A stretch of DNA of 64,000 nt, from contig NZ_CP061170.1 in assembly GCF_011751745.2 (NCBI RefSeq), forward strand, positions 1 to 64,000, written 5' to 3'. The stretch is from Paramicrobacterium fandaimingii. GTDB lineage: Bacteria; Actinomycetota; Actinomycetes; Actinomycetales; Microbacteriaceae. The position numbers and the translations under genes were made by a program. Shown piece by piece: positions 29,913-39,295 of the stretch (position 1 is the stretch's first letter; each line of letters begins with the position of its first letter). The notes beneath the pieces are model-generated. The model was given only the letters and a program-made list of their open reading frames with translations, did not search any database and was not told the DNA's origin.

Positions 29913-31307
29913 GGCCGCGCCGCATCGCGCACTGACGATCTCGCCCAGGTCGATCCTCAGCCCAGTGGAGCTGCGCAACGTGAGGATCCGATTCGCCATC
30001 CGCTCCGCATCACCGCGGCTCATGCCCTGAGGGGCCTGCGCCGCGCAATCGACGAACTTGTTTCGAAGTCGTTCCGTTCCCAGTGGCGAAGCCGGGTTGC
30101 CAAGCGGCGTCGGAACGTCCTCGTGGAGCCGCCGTCCATCCGTGAGGACGATGACGATCTCGCCGTGCGTCATCGACTCCGGGTTGTCTTTTGACGGGTC
30201 GGCGACGAAATCGATGCGATCGGCGAGCGTCAGCACACGCTCATCGCGCATCGCGGGCTCGGTGAAGGAGGCGAGTGAGAGCTCGCCGTGCACGAGCGCG
30301 CTGGCCACGGTGAACGGCAGACTGAACTTGGCGTTGATGGCTCGCGTCGGGCGCCGTTTCGACTCCAGCGGCTCGGCAAGCATCGCATTCACCGGCGCCC
30401 CCCACAGTTCGACCCGCTCAATCGCGTCGATGCGAATGCCGCCGCGCAGTCGCAGTGCACCCTCAACGAATGAGTGCGTGCCGCGGCAACTCGGCCACGG
30501 CTTGTAGCTGACCTGTGTTCCCCAGAACCGCGTGCCCAGACCGTCGAGAATCGGAGCGGGGTCGTACGCGCCGCCCGCGTACGTCGAAAAGAACCCGTAC
30601 CGACCTTCCAGCGGCCTCTCGAAGCCGGTGATGCCAAGCGCAGCAAGATCGGTTGAGCGCACCGCGGCCTGCGCGGCGAACGCGTCGCGAACACCGCGCA
30701 CGTCCGAGTGCGGGCTGAACTTCACCTCGCCGCTCGCCGTGGCCTGCGAGATCACGAGTGAGAGGGCATCGAGCGTCTGCGCCGAATCGAGGCCGACCAG
30801 ATGCGCCGACGCGACGGCTGCGCCGAGAGCCCCGAGTATCGGGGGCGGGTACCAGCCGCGTCGCCCCATCTCGTCGCCGGCGGCCGCCGCCATGCGGGCC
30901 GTCACGTCACAGCCGATCGCGATTGCCGTGATCAGGCGATCGCCCGACACGTTCTCTCGTTCGGCGAGTGCGAGCACAGCGGGCACGGTCTGCGCGTGCG
31001 GATGAACAGGCAGACCGTCAATCGAGTCCTCGTAGTCGAGGGCGTGCGCCATCGCGCCATTCGCGAACGCTGCCGCGGCGGCCGGCACGCGCTGCTGCGA
31101 CCCGAACACTGTCGCGTCGGCCCGTCCTCCCTCCGCGAGGGCGATCTGCGCGAAGGCGGCGGAGCCGGCATCCTTCCCCGCCGCGGCAAACGAGACGCCG
31201 ATCGCATCGAGAAGCGACTGTTCCGCGGCACGGATCGCCGCCTCAGGCAGGTCGTCGATTCGCAGCCGAGCGGTGACATCGACAAGGGCCCTCGAGAGAC
31301 CGTCCAT
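29886..31307 (-). CDS. MmgE/PrpD family protein
   Basis: 473 residues from ATG 31307 (GGAAAAAG upstream). Typical MmgE/PrpD motifs: DAIGVSFAAAGKDAG near 32, AMAHALDYEDSIDG near 85, HPHAQTVPAVLALAE near 102 and KPWPSCRGTHS near 280. The family includes 2-methylcitrate dehydratase, cis-aconitate decarboxylase and related lyases or isomerases. No prpB or prpC is nearby, so propionate catabolism is not indicated. It is divergent from a carboxylesterase and shares a 32-bp palindromic region with it. Confidence 0.9.
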   Translation of the reverse strand: MDGLSRALVDVTARLRIDDLPEAAIRAAEQSLLDAIGVSFAAAGKDAGSAAFAQIALAEGGRADATVFGSQQRVPAAAAAFANGAMAHALDYEDSIDGLPVHPHAQTVPAVLALAERENVSGDRLITAIAIGCDVTARMAAAAGDEMGRRGWYPPPILGALGAAVASAHLVGLDSAQTLDALSLVISQATASGEVKFSPHSDVRGVRDAFAAQAAVRSTDLAALGITGFERPLEGRYGFFSTYAGGAYDPAPILDGLGTRFWGTQVSYKPWPSCRGTHSFVEGALRLRGGIRIDAIERVELWGAPVNAMLAEPLESKRRPTRAINAKFSLPFTVASALVHGELSLASFTEPAMRDERVLTLADRIDFVADPSKDNPESMTHGEIVIVLTDGRRLHEDVPTPLGNPASPLGTERLRNKFVDCAAQAPQGMSRGDAERMANRILTLRSSTGLRIDLGEIVSARCGAASRAAYAQA

Positions 31308-31347
31308 ACTTTTTCCTCTCGCACCCACAATAGATACCGTCTATTGT

Positions 31348-31379
31348 ATCGATAGTTATCAATCATGATAACTATCGAT
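31348..31379. promoter_or_regulatory. Long palindrome between divergent PrpD and carboxylesterase genes
   Basis: A perfect 14-bp inverted repeat ATCGATAGTTATCA ... TGATAACTATCGAT around a four-base centre. It lies 41 bases from the PrpD start and 55 from the esterase start, so it likely controls both. Its core TTATCA-N4-TGATAA differs in spacing from the ATATCA-N7-TGATAT sites, suggesting another regulator. Confidence 0.8.
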
Positions 31380-31433
31380 CGAGTGGGAGGATTGCACGAG
31401 CACGGCGCAACTCCGATCTCCGGAAGGAGCATC

Positions 31434-32957
31434 ATGACCGACCCTGTCGTCGAGACGACCGCCGGACGAGTTCGCGGTCGGCACGTCTCGCGCGGTGTGC
31501 TGCGATTCGCCGGTGTGCCGTACGCAGACCCCACGGGCGGAGAGAACCGCTTTCGCCCCGCCAGGCCGCGCACCCCCTGGCTGGGAATTCAGGATGCTTC
31601 AGACTTCGCCGCCGTCGCCCCCCAGCACGTCCCGCTCGCCGACGCCTGGCAGCGAGGCGACGCGATGTCGGAAGACTGTCTCACGGTAAACGTGTGGACG
31701 TCTTCTCTCGAGGGCCGACGCCCCGTCATCGTCTGGTTTCACGGCGGCGGCTTCGCCGCGGGTGCCGCCCACGATGCACACAGCGACGGCATAGCACTCG
31801 CACGCACGGGTGATGTCGTGATCGTGAGCGTCACCCACCGGCTCGGGCTTCTTGGCTTTCTCAACCTCGAGGGCGTCAGCAGTGACGAGTTCGTCGGGTC
31901 GGCAAATGTCGGCGTGCTCGACCTCGTCGCGGCGCTGACGTGGATTCGCGACAATATCTCGTCGTTTGGCGGCGACCCAGACGCCGTGACGATTCACGGT
32001 CACTCCGGCGGGGGAGGCAAGGTCGCCGCCCTGTGCGCGATTCCCTCCGCGCGGGGGCTCTTTCGGCGGGCAGCGATTCACGGCGGCCCGCCGTTCGGCT
32101 TCAAGCACAATGCCACCGCGCACGACACCGCGCAGCGAGCCCTCACGCTTCTGGGCATTCCGACTGCTCAACCGGAGCGCCTCCGCGACGTTTCGGTGGA
32201 GCAGCTGCTGGCTGCGCAGTGGGACCTGGGCGTGCGCGGTCATCCGGGACCAGACGGAATGCGGTTCGCGCCGACATTCGCCACAAGCGCGATGCCCGAG
32301 GATCCCTACACCTCGTTCGCAGCCGGTGCGGGCAGCGACATTGACCTGATGATCGGCACGGCGCTCGACGAATCGCGGGTCGCGGCATTCGCCCAGCCCG
32401 CGTACCTGTCGGGAGCTGAGATCAGCGACGACGACCTCATCAGACGGCTGCAGCCGGGATTCGATGATCCAGCCGACGCCGAGCGCATCGTCACGGCCTA
32501 TCGCACGTTCGCTCCCGACCTCGGCAACGTCGACCTCTTCTTTGCTGTCACGAGCGATCAGTTTCGCGTGCGCTCTCTCCGCCTCGCCGACGCGAAGCAC
32601 CGGGGCGACGGGCGGCCATCTTGGGTGTACGTATGCGCCGCCAATCAAGACAAACCGCATCGCGCATTCCACGGCATCGAGATGCCCCTCTTCTTCAACA
32701 ACACAACCGGGTCAACGCCCGCGCGTACGGTCGCGACGGCGCTCAGCGCTGAGCTCGTCGGCTTCGCTTACGGCGAGCTGGCCGCATCCGCCACGTGGGG
32801 TGAGTACACGCCGTCGTGTCCTGACCAACTCGTCATCGACGACCGGAGCCTCGCAACGGTGCGTGCGCCGTGGTCCGAACGGGTGGGCCTCTGGGACGAC
32901 ACACCCGTTACGGCACGTACCGACCCCTGGACGACACTGTGGCGAGCTCCCGAGTAA
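31434..32957 (+). CDS. Type-B carboxylesterase (first)
   Basis: 507 residues from ATG 31434 with GGAAGGAG upstream. Oxyanion motif FHGGGFAAG near 102, catalytic serine in GHSGGGG (Ser 191), acidic residue region TALDESRV near 309, and catalytic His in AFHGIEMPLFF near 410. No signal peptide, so cytoplasmic. Family members hydrolyse esters, carbamates or amides. A paralogue at 44994 shares the motif order. Between it and the next lipoprotein gene lies an operator-like palindrome. Confidence 0.93.
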   Translation: MTDPVVETTAGRVRGRHVSRGVLRFAGVPYADPTGGENRFRPARPRTPWLGIQDASDFAAVAPQHVPLADAWQRGDAMSEDCLTVNVWTSSLEGRRPVIVWFHGGGFAAGAAHDAHSDGIALARTGDVVIVSVTHRLGLLGFLNLEGVSSDEFVGSANVGVLDLVAALTWIRDNISSFGGDPDAVTIHGHSGGGGKVAALCAIPSARGLFRRAAIHGGPPFGFKHNATAHDTAQRALTLLGIPTAQPERLRDVSVEQLLAAQWDLGVRGHPGPDGMRFAPTFATSAMPEDPYTSFAAGAGSDIDLMIGTALDESRVAAFAQPAYLSGAEISDDDLIRRLQPGFDDPADAERIVTAYRTFAPDLGNVDLFFAVTSDQFRVRSLRLADAKHRGDGRPSWVYVCAANQDKPHRAFHGIEMPLFFNNTTGSTPARTVATALSAELVGFAYGELAASATWGEYTPSCPDQLVIDDRSLATVRAPWSERVGLWDDTPVTARTDPWTTLWRAPE

Positions 32958-32976
32958 GTATCATTGCGCTTGACAT
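32958..32976. promoter_or_regulatory. Palindromic operator candidate 3 (imperfect)
   Basis: GTATCATTGCGCTTGACAT has the same six-seven-six layout as the sites at 17452, 26444, 42229 and 55176, with one changed base in each half. It begins right after the esterase stop and lies 105 bases before the binding-protein start at 33082. Confidence 0.5.
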
Positions 32977-33081
32977 TATGCGGCGCATCGCCGTAATGTG
33001 TCGGTCAGCACATCGATCGTCTCTAATGCTGTTATTAATCGTTCGAATGTCACAACGCACCTGCCATCGAAGGGGATCGCT

Positions 33082-34665
33082 ATGCGGCGTGAAAGCACAA
33101 AGGTCACGCGCGGACTCGCGCTCATCATCGCCGTGGCGACAGCCATTGGTCTGAGTGGATGCGGCAGCGACAGCGATGCGGCTGCGCCCGGCACGGCCGG
33201 CATCACCTTTCAGTTCGCGGGGCCGCCGCTGTCGGGTTTGAACCCCGCGGCGACCGGGGGCACAACTTCCGCCTACGCATACGCAGTGCCCGCGTACAGC
33301 ACGATTCTCTCCCAACGCGTCACGGGCGAGATCGTTGGTGACCTTGCGACAGACTGGGGTTACCCGGAGGGCGATAATCTGCGCTTCGACATCACTCTGC
33401 GCGATGACGCCGCCTTCACAGACGACACGTCCGTCGACGCGGAGGCGGTGAAGAAGTCACTTGAATACGTCAGGGACGGCAACTTCTACCTGAGCTCGCG
33501 CTTTGCCGCGTTCGAGAACATCGAGGTCACGGGGGACTACTCGCTGTCGATCCACCTCTCGGAACCCGTCGCGAACCTGCCCTTTGTTCTCACAGCCTCG
33601 GGCGGTGCCGGCTTCATCATCGACCCAGACGCCATCGACGATCCCGACTCGCTCGAGAACGCGACGGCAGGTTCCGGTCCATACGTGTACTCCGCCGAGA
33701 AGAGCGTCATCGACACAACGTACGTCTACGAGAAGAACCCCGACTATTATAATCCGGATGCTGTCAAGGCCGAGAGCCTGACCGTGCAGGTGATGAACGA
33801 ATCGAGCACGGTGCTGGCTGCGCTGCAGACAGGGCAGATCGACGTCGCGCAGGGGAGTGCCCTCACCGCCGACGCAGCGACAAGCTCGGGGTTCGACGTC
33901 TATCAGGTCGGCGGCTCCGTGCAGGGAGTGGGCCTGATCGACCGCGATGGCGAAGTCGTGCCCGCGCTCGGCAATGTGAAGGTGCGCCAAGCCATCAACA
34001 TGGCACTGGACCGCGAGGCGATCACGGAATCAATGCTCCCCGGCGGGTTCGGCGTGCCGACAGAACAGATTCTTGCTGAGGGGCAGCCGGGATACGACCC
34101 GTCGCTTGTCGGCTTTTACGACTATGACGTCGATGCCGCTCGGGATCTGCTCGAGGAGGCCGGTTACGGAGACGGGTTCGAAATGACGCTCATCTGCGCC
34201 AAGACGGTCGGCACGTGTAAGTCGGCCGAGGCCGTTGCCGGCGATCTCTCGGAGATCGGGATCACCGTGCACCTGGAGACGGTCGCCGTGAGCACCGCCG
34301 CGTTCGATGAGAAGGTGGCGAGCAAGGAATACCCGGCGGCGATGCAGCGCATGCGCACCGTCGCCTCTGAATTCGAACCGTTGATCATTCCCGATGTCGG
34401 GGGCTCCGCGAACCCCTTCCAGTCGTCAGACGACGAGATCTCGCGACTGTGGCAGGAGGCGACGGAAGAAATCGATCCCGAAGCTCAGGCCGCAATCTAC
34501 CGTGACCTTTCCGCGCTCGTCGTCGAGGAGGCTTGGTTCGCCCCACTGTACGTGCAATCCAACATCTACTACGCGAGCCCCGACATCTCGGGGTTCAACG
34601 TCACAGACGAGAACGCGCTCTACAGCCCCATCGACGTGGAAGGCGAATACACGTGGTCGAAGTGA
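33082..34665 (+). CDS. Peptide-type ABC solute-binding lipoprotein (first)
   Basis: 527 residues from ATG 33082 with GAAGGGG upstream. Lipobox LSGC near residue 24, then an SBP_bac_5 fold (family of oligopeptide, dipeptide and nickel receptors). Motifs: LATDWGYPEGDNLRFDITLR near 91 and KVRQAINMALDREAI near 303. It is on the + strand while the only permease set is on the - strand at 38-42 kb. Its stop overlaps the start region of a CapA-like gene. It is distant in sequence from the two other receptors of the island. Confidence 0.92.
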   Translation: MRRESTKVTRGLALIIAVATAIGLSGCGSDSDAAAPGTAGITFQFAGPPLSGLNPAATGGTTSAYAYAVPAYSTILSQRVTGEIVGDLATDWGYPEGDNLRFDITLRDDAAFTDDTSVDAEAVKKSLEYVRDGNFYLSSRFAAFENIEVTGDYSLSIHLSEPVANLPFVLTASGGAGFIIDPDAIDDPDSLENATAGSGPYVYSAEKSVIDTTYVYEKNPDYYNPDAVKAESLTVQVMNESSTVLAALQTGQIDVAQGSALTADAATSSGFDVYQVGGSVQGVGLIDRDGEVVPALGNVKVRQAINMALDREAITESMLPGGFGVPTEQILAEGQPGYDPSLVGFYDYDVDAARDLLEEAGYGDGFEMTLICAKTVGTCKSAEAVAGDLSEIGITVHLETVAVSTAAFDEKVASKEYPAAMQRMRTVASEFEPLIIPDVGGSANPFQSSDDEISRLWQEATEEIDPEAQAAIYRDLSALVVEEAWFAPLYVQSNIYYASPDISGFNVTDENALYSPIDVEGEYTWSK

Positions 34666-35807
34666 GCGCGACCGAAGCCGGTGTCGTGCGCTTTTGCGCC
34701 GTCGGCGACGTCGGGCCCGAGCGTCGCGACGTCGACGCGCTCTTCGACAAGACGTCAGCGCTCATTCAATCGGCAGACCTCGCGTTCATGCAGCTGGAGA
34801 TGACGCTCACCGAGCGCGGCGCGCGCGTGCCGCAGACGAAGCACACGTCGCGCACTCACCCAGACGCGGCGGGCGCCTTTGCGCGTGCCGGGTTCGACGT
34901 CGTGTCGTGGGCGTCCAACCACTCTCTTGACTGGGGAACCGAGGGGTTTCTCGATACCGTCGACGCCATCGAAGCGGCGGGCCTGATCCCCCTGGGAACG
35001 GGGCAAAACATCGCCGAAGCGCGCCGGCCCCGAATCGTGGAGAGAAACGGCGTTCGCGTGGCGTTCCTCGCGTATTGCAGCATCCTTCCTGACAGCTATT
35101 GGGCGACGAGCGAGCGGGCGGGAATCGCGCCGCTGCGGGCCTTCACCGTTCATGAGCCGATCGAGCCTGATCAGCCGGGAACAGCGCAACGCATGTACAC
35201 AGTGCCTCACCCCGGCGATGCAGCCGCGATGGCCGCCGATGTCGCAGCCGCACGCGAGCTCGCCGACGTGGTGCTCGTCTCGTGCCACTGGGGAATTCAC
35301 TTCACGCGCGCGGAACTTGCGGATTACCAGCGCATTCTCGGCCGCGCGGCGATCGATGCGGGCGCAGACATGGTGATCGGTCACCACGCGCACATTCTGA
35401 AGGGGATCGAGTTTCATCGCGGCAAGCCCATCGTCCACAGCCTTGGCAACTTCGCCATCGAGCTGCCGATGGACGCCGAACACGCGTCACGCCCGTCGTT
35501 TCGCCACCTACTGAGCCTGCACCCGGGATGGGAGCCGGATATCGGGGGCATGTTCAACTTTCCGCCCGATTCGCGCAAGTCGATGATGCTTCACTGCGAC
35601 ATCCGTGCAGACGGTGTTTCGCGCGTTCGCTTTCGCCCAGTGATGATCGATCGCATGGCGGTGCCGGAACCGCTGACGTCCGGCGACCCGCGATTCGAGC
35701 AGGTGGTCCGCTACATGCGAGACATCAGCCGAGAAGCGGGGCTCGACACCGAGTTCACTGTCGACGGCGACGAGGTTCTTGTCGCGCCCGGTGCCGCTCG
35801 GCGCTGA
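34653..35807 (+). CDS. CapA-like metallohydrolase (second, divergent)
   Basis: 384 residues from GTG 34653 (GGAAGG nine bases upstream) or GTG 34662, which overlaps the receptor stop. Metal-site motifs AVGDVGPE, QLEMTLTERG, ASNHSLDWG near 89, SCHWGIHF, HHAHILKGIEFHRG near 245 and SLGNF near 264. It keeps the classical HWG and SLGNF forms, whereas the three other CapA-like proteins have HKG and FHGxxxF. No signal peptide. Co-transcribed with an ABC receptor, hinting that it processes an imported compound. Confidence 0.88.
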   Translation: MVEVSATEAGVVRFCAVGDVGPERRDVDALFDKTSALIQSADLAFMQLEMTLTERGARVPQTKHTSRTHPDAAGAFARAGFDVVSWASNHSLDWGTEGFLDTVDAIEAAGLIPLGTGQNIAEARRPRIVERNGVRVAFLAYCSILPDSYWATSERAGIAPLRAFTVHEPIEPDQPGTAQRMYTVPHPGDAAAMAADVAAARELADVVLVSCHWGIHFTRAELADYQRILGRAAIDAGADMVIGHHAHILKGIEFHRGKPIVHSLGNFAIELPMDAEHASRPSFRHLLSLHPGWEPDIGGMFNFPPDSRKSMMLHCDIRADGVSRVRFRPVMIDRMAVPEPLTSGDPRFEQVVRYMRDISREAGLDTEFTVDGDEVLVAPGAARR

Positions 35808-35843
35808 CGGACCGAGCTGCGCAACGTGCAGCGCCGATCGCAC

Positions 35844-35879
35844 AGCGGCGGGGAACGGCAATCGCCGTTCCCCGCCGCT
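35844..35879. terminator. Strong hairpin terminator between convergent genes
   Basis: A perfect 16-bp stem (AGCGGCGGGGAACGGC with its complement) and a four-base loop lie between the ends of the CapA-like gene at 34653 and the convergent receptor gene at 35892. Confidence 0.9.
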
Positions 35880-35891
35880 TCGTTTAGATCG

Positions 35892-37499
35892 TCAGCGTGT
35901 CGGCTGCCAGTTGTACTCGGGCTGCGGCCCGACCGGCAGCATCACCGGATTGGCTGGCGATGCCTTCACGTTCGTGACATCTTGTCCAACATAGTTGACG
36001 TAGTGCTGAGTCAGCACAGGGATGCTGTACGCCAGCTCCTGCCAGCGCTCGCTCATCTTCTGGTAGATGGCCTCGCGGTCATCGCCGATTGCGGCAAGGC
36101 TCTCGGCATACATCGACTCCATCTCGTCGTCGACGAACCCGAAGGGGTTCGTCATGGTGCCCGTCGAACGGAATCCGCGATACGTGTTGCCGACGTCGCC
36201 GTTTGACGCCCAGATCGTCGCCTCGTACTTCTTCGTCTCAGCCTTCTCGATGAATGACGGAATGCTCACGGTGTCGACCTCGAGCGTGACATCGATGTTC
36301 ACCTTCTTGAGGTTGCTCGCGATGGCCTGCGCGATCTGCGAATCGGCATCTTGCAGTCCGCTGTCGAGCACCGTCATCGAGAACCCGTCCTCGTAGCCGG
36401 CATCGGCGAGGAGCTCGCGAGCTCGATCGAGATCGTAATCCCACCCGATGTCCGAGCTGTATCCCTCATTGCCCTCGACGACCATCTGGTCGCTGACGGC
36501 CATGTAGCCGCCGCCCAGCGCATCGACGATCGCGGAGCGATCAATGGCGAGGCCGATTGCCTCTCGCACGCGCGGGTCTCCGAGAGCGGGGTTGATCTCG
36601 CCCTCGGTGTCGGCAAGTCGCAGCTCCCAGTTGTAGAAGGGCACGGCAGCCACGTCCAATCCGGCATCGGCGGCCGCGTCCGCGAAGAGTGCCGATCCCA
36701 GACCGAAGTCGATCTGTCCTGTGCTCGCGGCGCTCAGCACCGCGTTCGGGTCAGCCATGATCTGCACGGTCACTCGCTCCCACATCTGAGCGTCCGGGTT
36801 CCAGAAATCCGGATTGCGCTCGTACACGTACTCCGAGCCCGGAACAGATTCCTCTGCGTTATACGTGTACTGGCCCGCACCGTCCATCGTGGTGAGCAGG
36901 CTCTCCGGGTCCGCGAGAGCGTCGGGCCCGATGATGTTTCCCATCATTGCCGTCTGCGTCAGCGACATCGGCGCACTGGAGAACGGTTTCGAGTAGTGGA
37001 TCACGACCGTCGTGTCGTCGACCGCCTCCACTGAGTCGATCGGTCCGACGCTTGACAAGTTGGGCCCGCTTTTTTCGAGGAAGTACTCCATCGAGGCCTT
37101 GACCGCCTCGGCGTCGAGCGCCTTGCCGTCCGTGAACTGAACGCCCTCGCGCAGCGAGATCTCGAACGCTGTCATCTCGTCGCTCGTGAACTCCCACGAT
37201 GTCGCGAGCGAGGGCTGCAGACTGCCGTCCGGAGCTTGATAGATGAGGGGAGCATACGCCAGCACCGTGAAGATCGAGCCGCTGGCCGTGCCTTGAAGGG
37301 CAGGGTCGAGGCTCATGGGGCTGCCTCGGAACTGCAGCGTGAGCTCGTCGCCGCGCTCGGTCGCGGCGCTGGCGTTCGAGCCGTCACCGCTCGCAGCGGG
37401 GGTGCATCCGGCGAGGGCCGTCACCAGCGCGGTCGCCGCGGCAATGCCTGCCATTGTGCGTGAGACCGCTCCTCGTCGAGTCAGTCGATCGCGTTTCAT
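35892..37499 (-). CDS. Peptide-type ABC solute-binding lipoprotein (second)
   Basis: 535 residues with signal MKRDRLTRRGAVSRTMAGI... and lipobox LAGC near residue 32; SBP_bac_5 family. Motifs LATSWEFTSDEMTAFEISLR near 107, DPRVREAIGLAIDRSAIV near 308. It overlaps the upstream hydrolase by ATGA and is the last gene of the importer operon that begins at 42173. It resembles the receptor at 42286 (shared MEYFL, GxYxYNAEES, YERNPDFWNPDAQM patterns) much more than the one at 33082. Confidence 0.93.
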   Translation of the reverse strand: MKRDRLTRRGAVSRTMAGIAAATALVTALAGCTPAASGDGSNASAATERGDELTLQFRGSPMSLDPALQGTASGSIFTVLAYAPLIYQAPDGSLQPSLATSWEFTSDEMTAFEISLREGVQFTDGKALDAEAVKASMEYFLEKSGPNLSSVGPIDSVEAVDDTTVVIHYSKPFSSAPMSLTQTAMMGNIIGPDALADPESLLTTMDGAGQYTYNAEESVPGSEYVYERNPDFWNPDAQMWERVTVQIMADPNAVLSAASTGQIDFGLGSALFADAAADAGLDVAAVPFYNWELRLADTEGEINPALGDPRVREAIGLAIDRSAIVDALGGGYMAVSDQMVVEGNEGYSSDIGWDYDLDRARELLADAGYEDGFSMTVLDSGLQDADSQIAQAIASNLKKVNIDVTLEVDTVSIPSFIEKAETKKYEATIWASNGDVGNTYRGFRSTGTMTNPFGFVDDEMESMYAESLAAIGDDREAIYQKMSERWQELAYSIPVLTQHYVNYVGQDVTNVKASPANPVMLPVGPQPEYNWQPTR

Positions 37500-38395
37500 A
37501 TCGTATCCACCTTCGTTCGGTCCCTGCTGGGACGTGGGAGCGGCTCCGCCGTCCCGTTTATCTCATTGATGAACAACGTGACCTCTCGGATCAGCCGTTC
37601 GGGAATCTCCTGGGTCATGAAGTGTCCCTCGCTCTCGAAGAAGACCGCCTTCGCATCGCGCACGCTCATCGCCGCCCGCAGCGACGCCTGCGGCGAGACG
37701 ATGCCGTCGCGCATTCCCGCGAGCATGAGGGTGGGCACACGCACGTCTCGCAGCACGTCGGCGACCTCGTCGTTCGTCGTCGCCTCGGGAAAGGGCATGC
37801 CCTGATTGATCTGTGACTCGTCGTCGTCACGCGTCATCGTGGCCGCGACCGCGCCGTCGAGAAGAGCGTCTCGCTGCGCGCGGCGCTTGGTCTCGTCGTC
37901 ATGAAGCCAGCCGCCCAGTGTTTCGAGCTGGCTGCGAACCGCACCGGTGTCGCCGTTCAGCCGTGCCTCGATGACCTTTCGTCTTCCCTCGGACGAGTCA
38001 GTCACGCCGTACCGATCGTGTGGGGCGCCGACCACCGAGACGAACGCCTTCAAGCGCTCGGGCCTCCTCATGGCGATGTACCAGCCGATGCCCGCGCCGT
38101 GCGATGCTCCGGTGTAGATGAACCTGTCGATGCCTCGCGCGTCGGCGAAGGCGATGACGTCGTCTGCCCATTGCCCGAGCCATCCCTGCCTCGGCGGCTC
38201 CTGCGGCCGCGTTGAGCGTCCGAATCCGCGCGCCTGCACGGTGTACACCTTGTAATTCGCCGGGCCATCCGCGAGTCGTTCGGGGTACCCCTCACCCGCG
38301 AATCCCATTGCCGACGAGATGATGACCTCGGGCGCGTCATCGTCGCCGTACTCGTCGTACCAGAGCTCCGCGTCTGCGATTGGTTGTCTGGGCAC
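37496..38395 (-). CDS. Cytoplasmic alpha/beta hydrolase
   Basis: 299 residues, no signal peptide. Motifs YTVQARGFGRSTRP near 50, nucleophile TGASHGAG near 95, VPTLMLAGMRDGIV near 222 (acid) and SEGHFMTQEIPE near 257 (His). Overlaps the receptor gene by four bases and follows the importer ATPase by 48 bases, so it is in the same operon. It probably hydrolyses what the importer brings in (inference). Confidence 0.88.
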   Translation of the reverse strand: MPRQPIADAELWYDEYGDDDAPEVIISSAMGFAGEGYPERLADGPANYKVYTVQARGFGRSTRPQEPPRQGWLGQWADDVIAFADARGIDRFIYTGASHGAGIGWYIAMRRPERLKAFVSVVGAPHDRYGVTDSSEGRRKVIEARLNGDTGAVRSQLETLGGWLHDDETKRRAQRDALLDGAVAATMTRDDDESQINQGMPFPEATTNDEVADVLRDVRVPTLMLAGMRDGIVSPQASLRAAMSVRDAKAVFFESEGHFMTQEIPERLIREVTLFINEINGTAEPLPRPSRDRTKVDTI

Positions 38396-38443
38396 AGGTC
38401 TGCCTTTCTGTTGTGCGTGTGGATGCTCCGCGCGTGCGCCGAA

Positions 38444-39295
38444 CTATGGTGCCGTCGGCACCGCAGCTGATCGCTCGTCGGACGGTGTGCCAAGGCGCTC
38501 GTCGTTGCGGCGCGCCTGCTCATCTGGGTCGGGCACCGGCGCCGCGGCGATCAGCCGCCGTGTGTAGTCGTCTTGCGGTGCCCTGTAGACCTCCGTCGCC
38601 TCACCCTGCTCGACAACCGCGCCGTTCTTCAGCACGACGAGGCGATCGGAAATGTGATGCACGACAGAGAGGTCGTGGGAGATGAAGAGAAAGCTCGCTC
38701 CGGTCTCCTTCTGCAGGCTCGCTATGAGGTTGATGACCTCCGCCTGAATCGAGAGGTCAAGCGCGCTCACGGGCTCATCGCACACAACAAGCTTGGGCGA
38801 GAGAATCAAGGCACGGGCAACGGCGATGCGCTGCCTCTGACCACCGGAGAACTGCGCCGGGTATCGCCTCGCCGCGTCTTCGCCGAGGCCGACGCGGCGC
38901 AGCATGGCGACCACGCGCTCGGTCACTACGCCGCGCGGGGCGGGGTCATGCACCTGAATCGGCTCCGCGAGCGTGTAGCCGATCGGCTTGGTCGGATCGA
39001 GCGAGCTATACGGATCCTGGTAGACGACCTGCACATTCTTGGTGAGCGTGTTGCGTGCAGACCGCGAGAGATTCGTGATGTCCCGCCCCGCGAACTCGAT
39101 CGTGCCGCGGTGAGCGGGCACGAGACCGAGGATCGCCTTTCCGATCGTCGACTTTCCCGACCCTGATTCTCCGACAAGGCCGACCGTCTCTCCCTCGCCG
39201 ATGGTGAAGGAGACGTCCTTCACCGCCATGTTGCGCTGCCGGCCGCGGCGGTACTCGACCGAGAGGTTCTCTACCTCGAGGAGTGGCGTCGTCAT
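38444..39295 (-). CDS. Peptide-type ABC importer ATPase (DppF/OppF)
   Basis: 283 residues. Walker A GESGSGKST near 41, the DppF-type YQDPYSSLDPTKPIG near 91, signature FSGGQRQR near 148 and Walker B LVVCDEP near 169. It overlaps the fused permease-ATPase gene by ATGA (39292-39295). The last 30 residues are a charged tail. Confidence 0.95.
   Translation of the reverse strand: MTTPLLEVENLSVEYRRGRQRNMAVKDVSFTIGEGETVGLVGESGSGKSTIGKAILGLVPAHRGTIEFAGRDITNLSRSARNTLTKNVQVVYQDPYSSLDPTKPIGYTLAEPIQVHDPAPRGVVTERVVAMLRRVGLGEDAARRYPAQFSGGQRQRIAVARALILSPKLVVCDEPVSALDLSIQAEVINLIASLQKETGASFLFISHDLSVVHHISDRLVVLKNGAVVEQGEATEVYRAPQDDYTRRLIAAAPVPDPDEQARRNDERLGTPSDERSAAVPTAP

Noticed and set aside
29886..31307. 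Propionate (methylcitrate) pathway
   Set aside because: No methylcitrate synthase or lyase accompanies the MmgE/PrpD gene.
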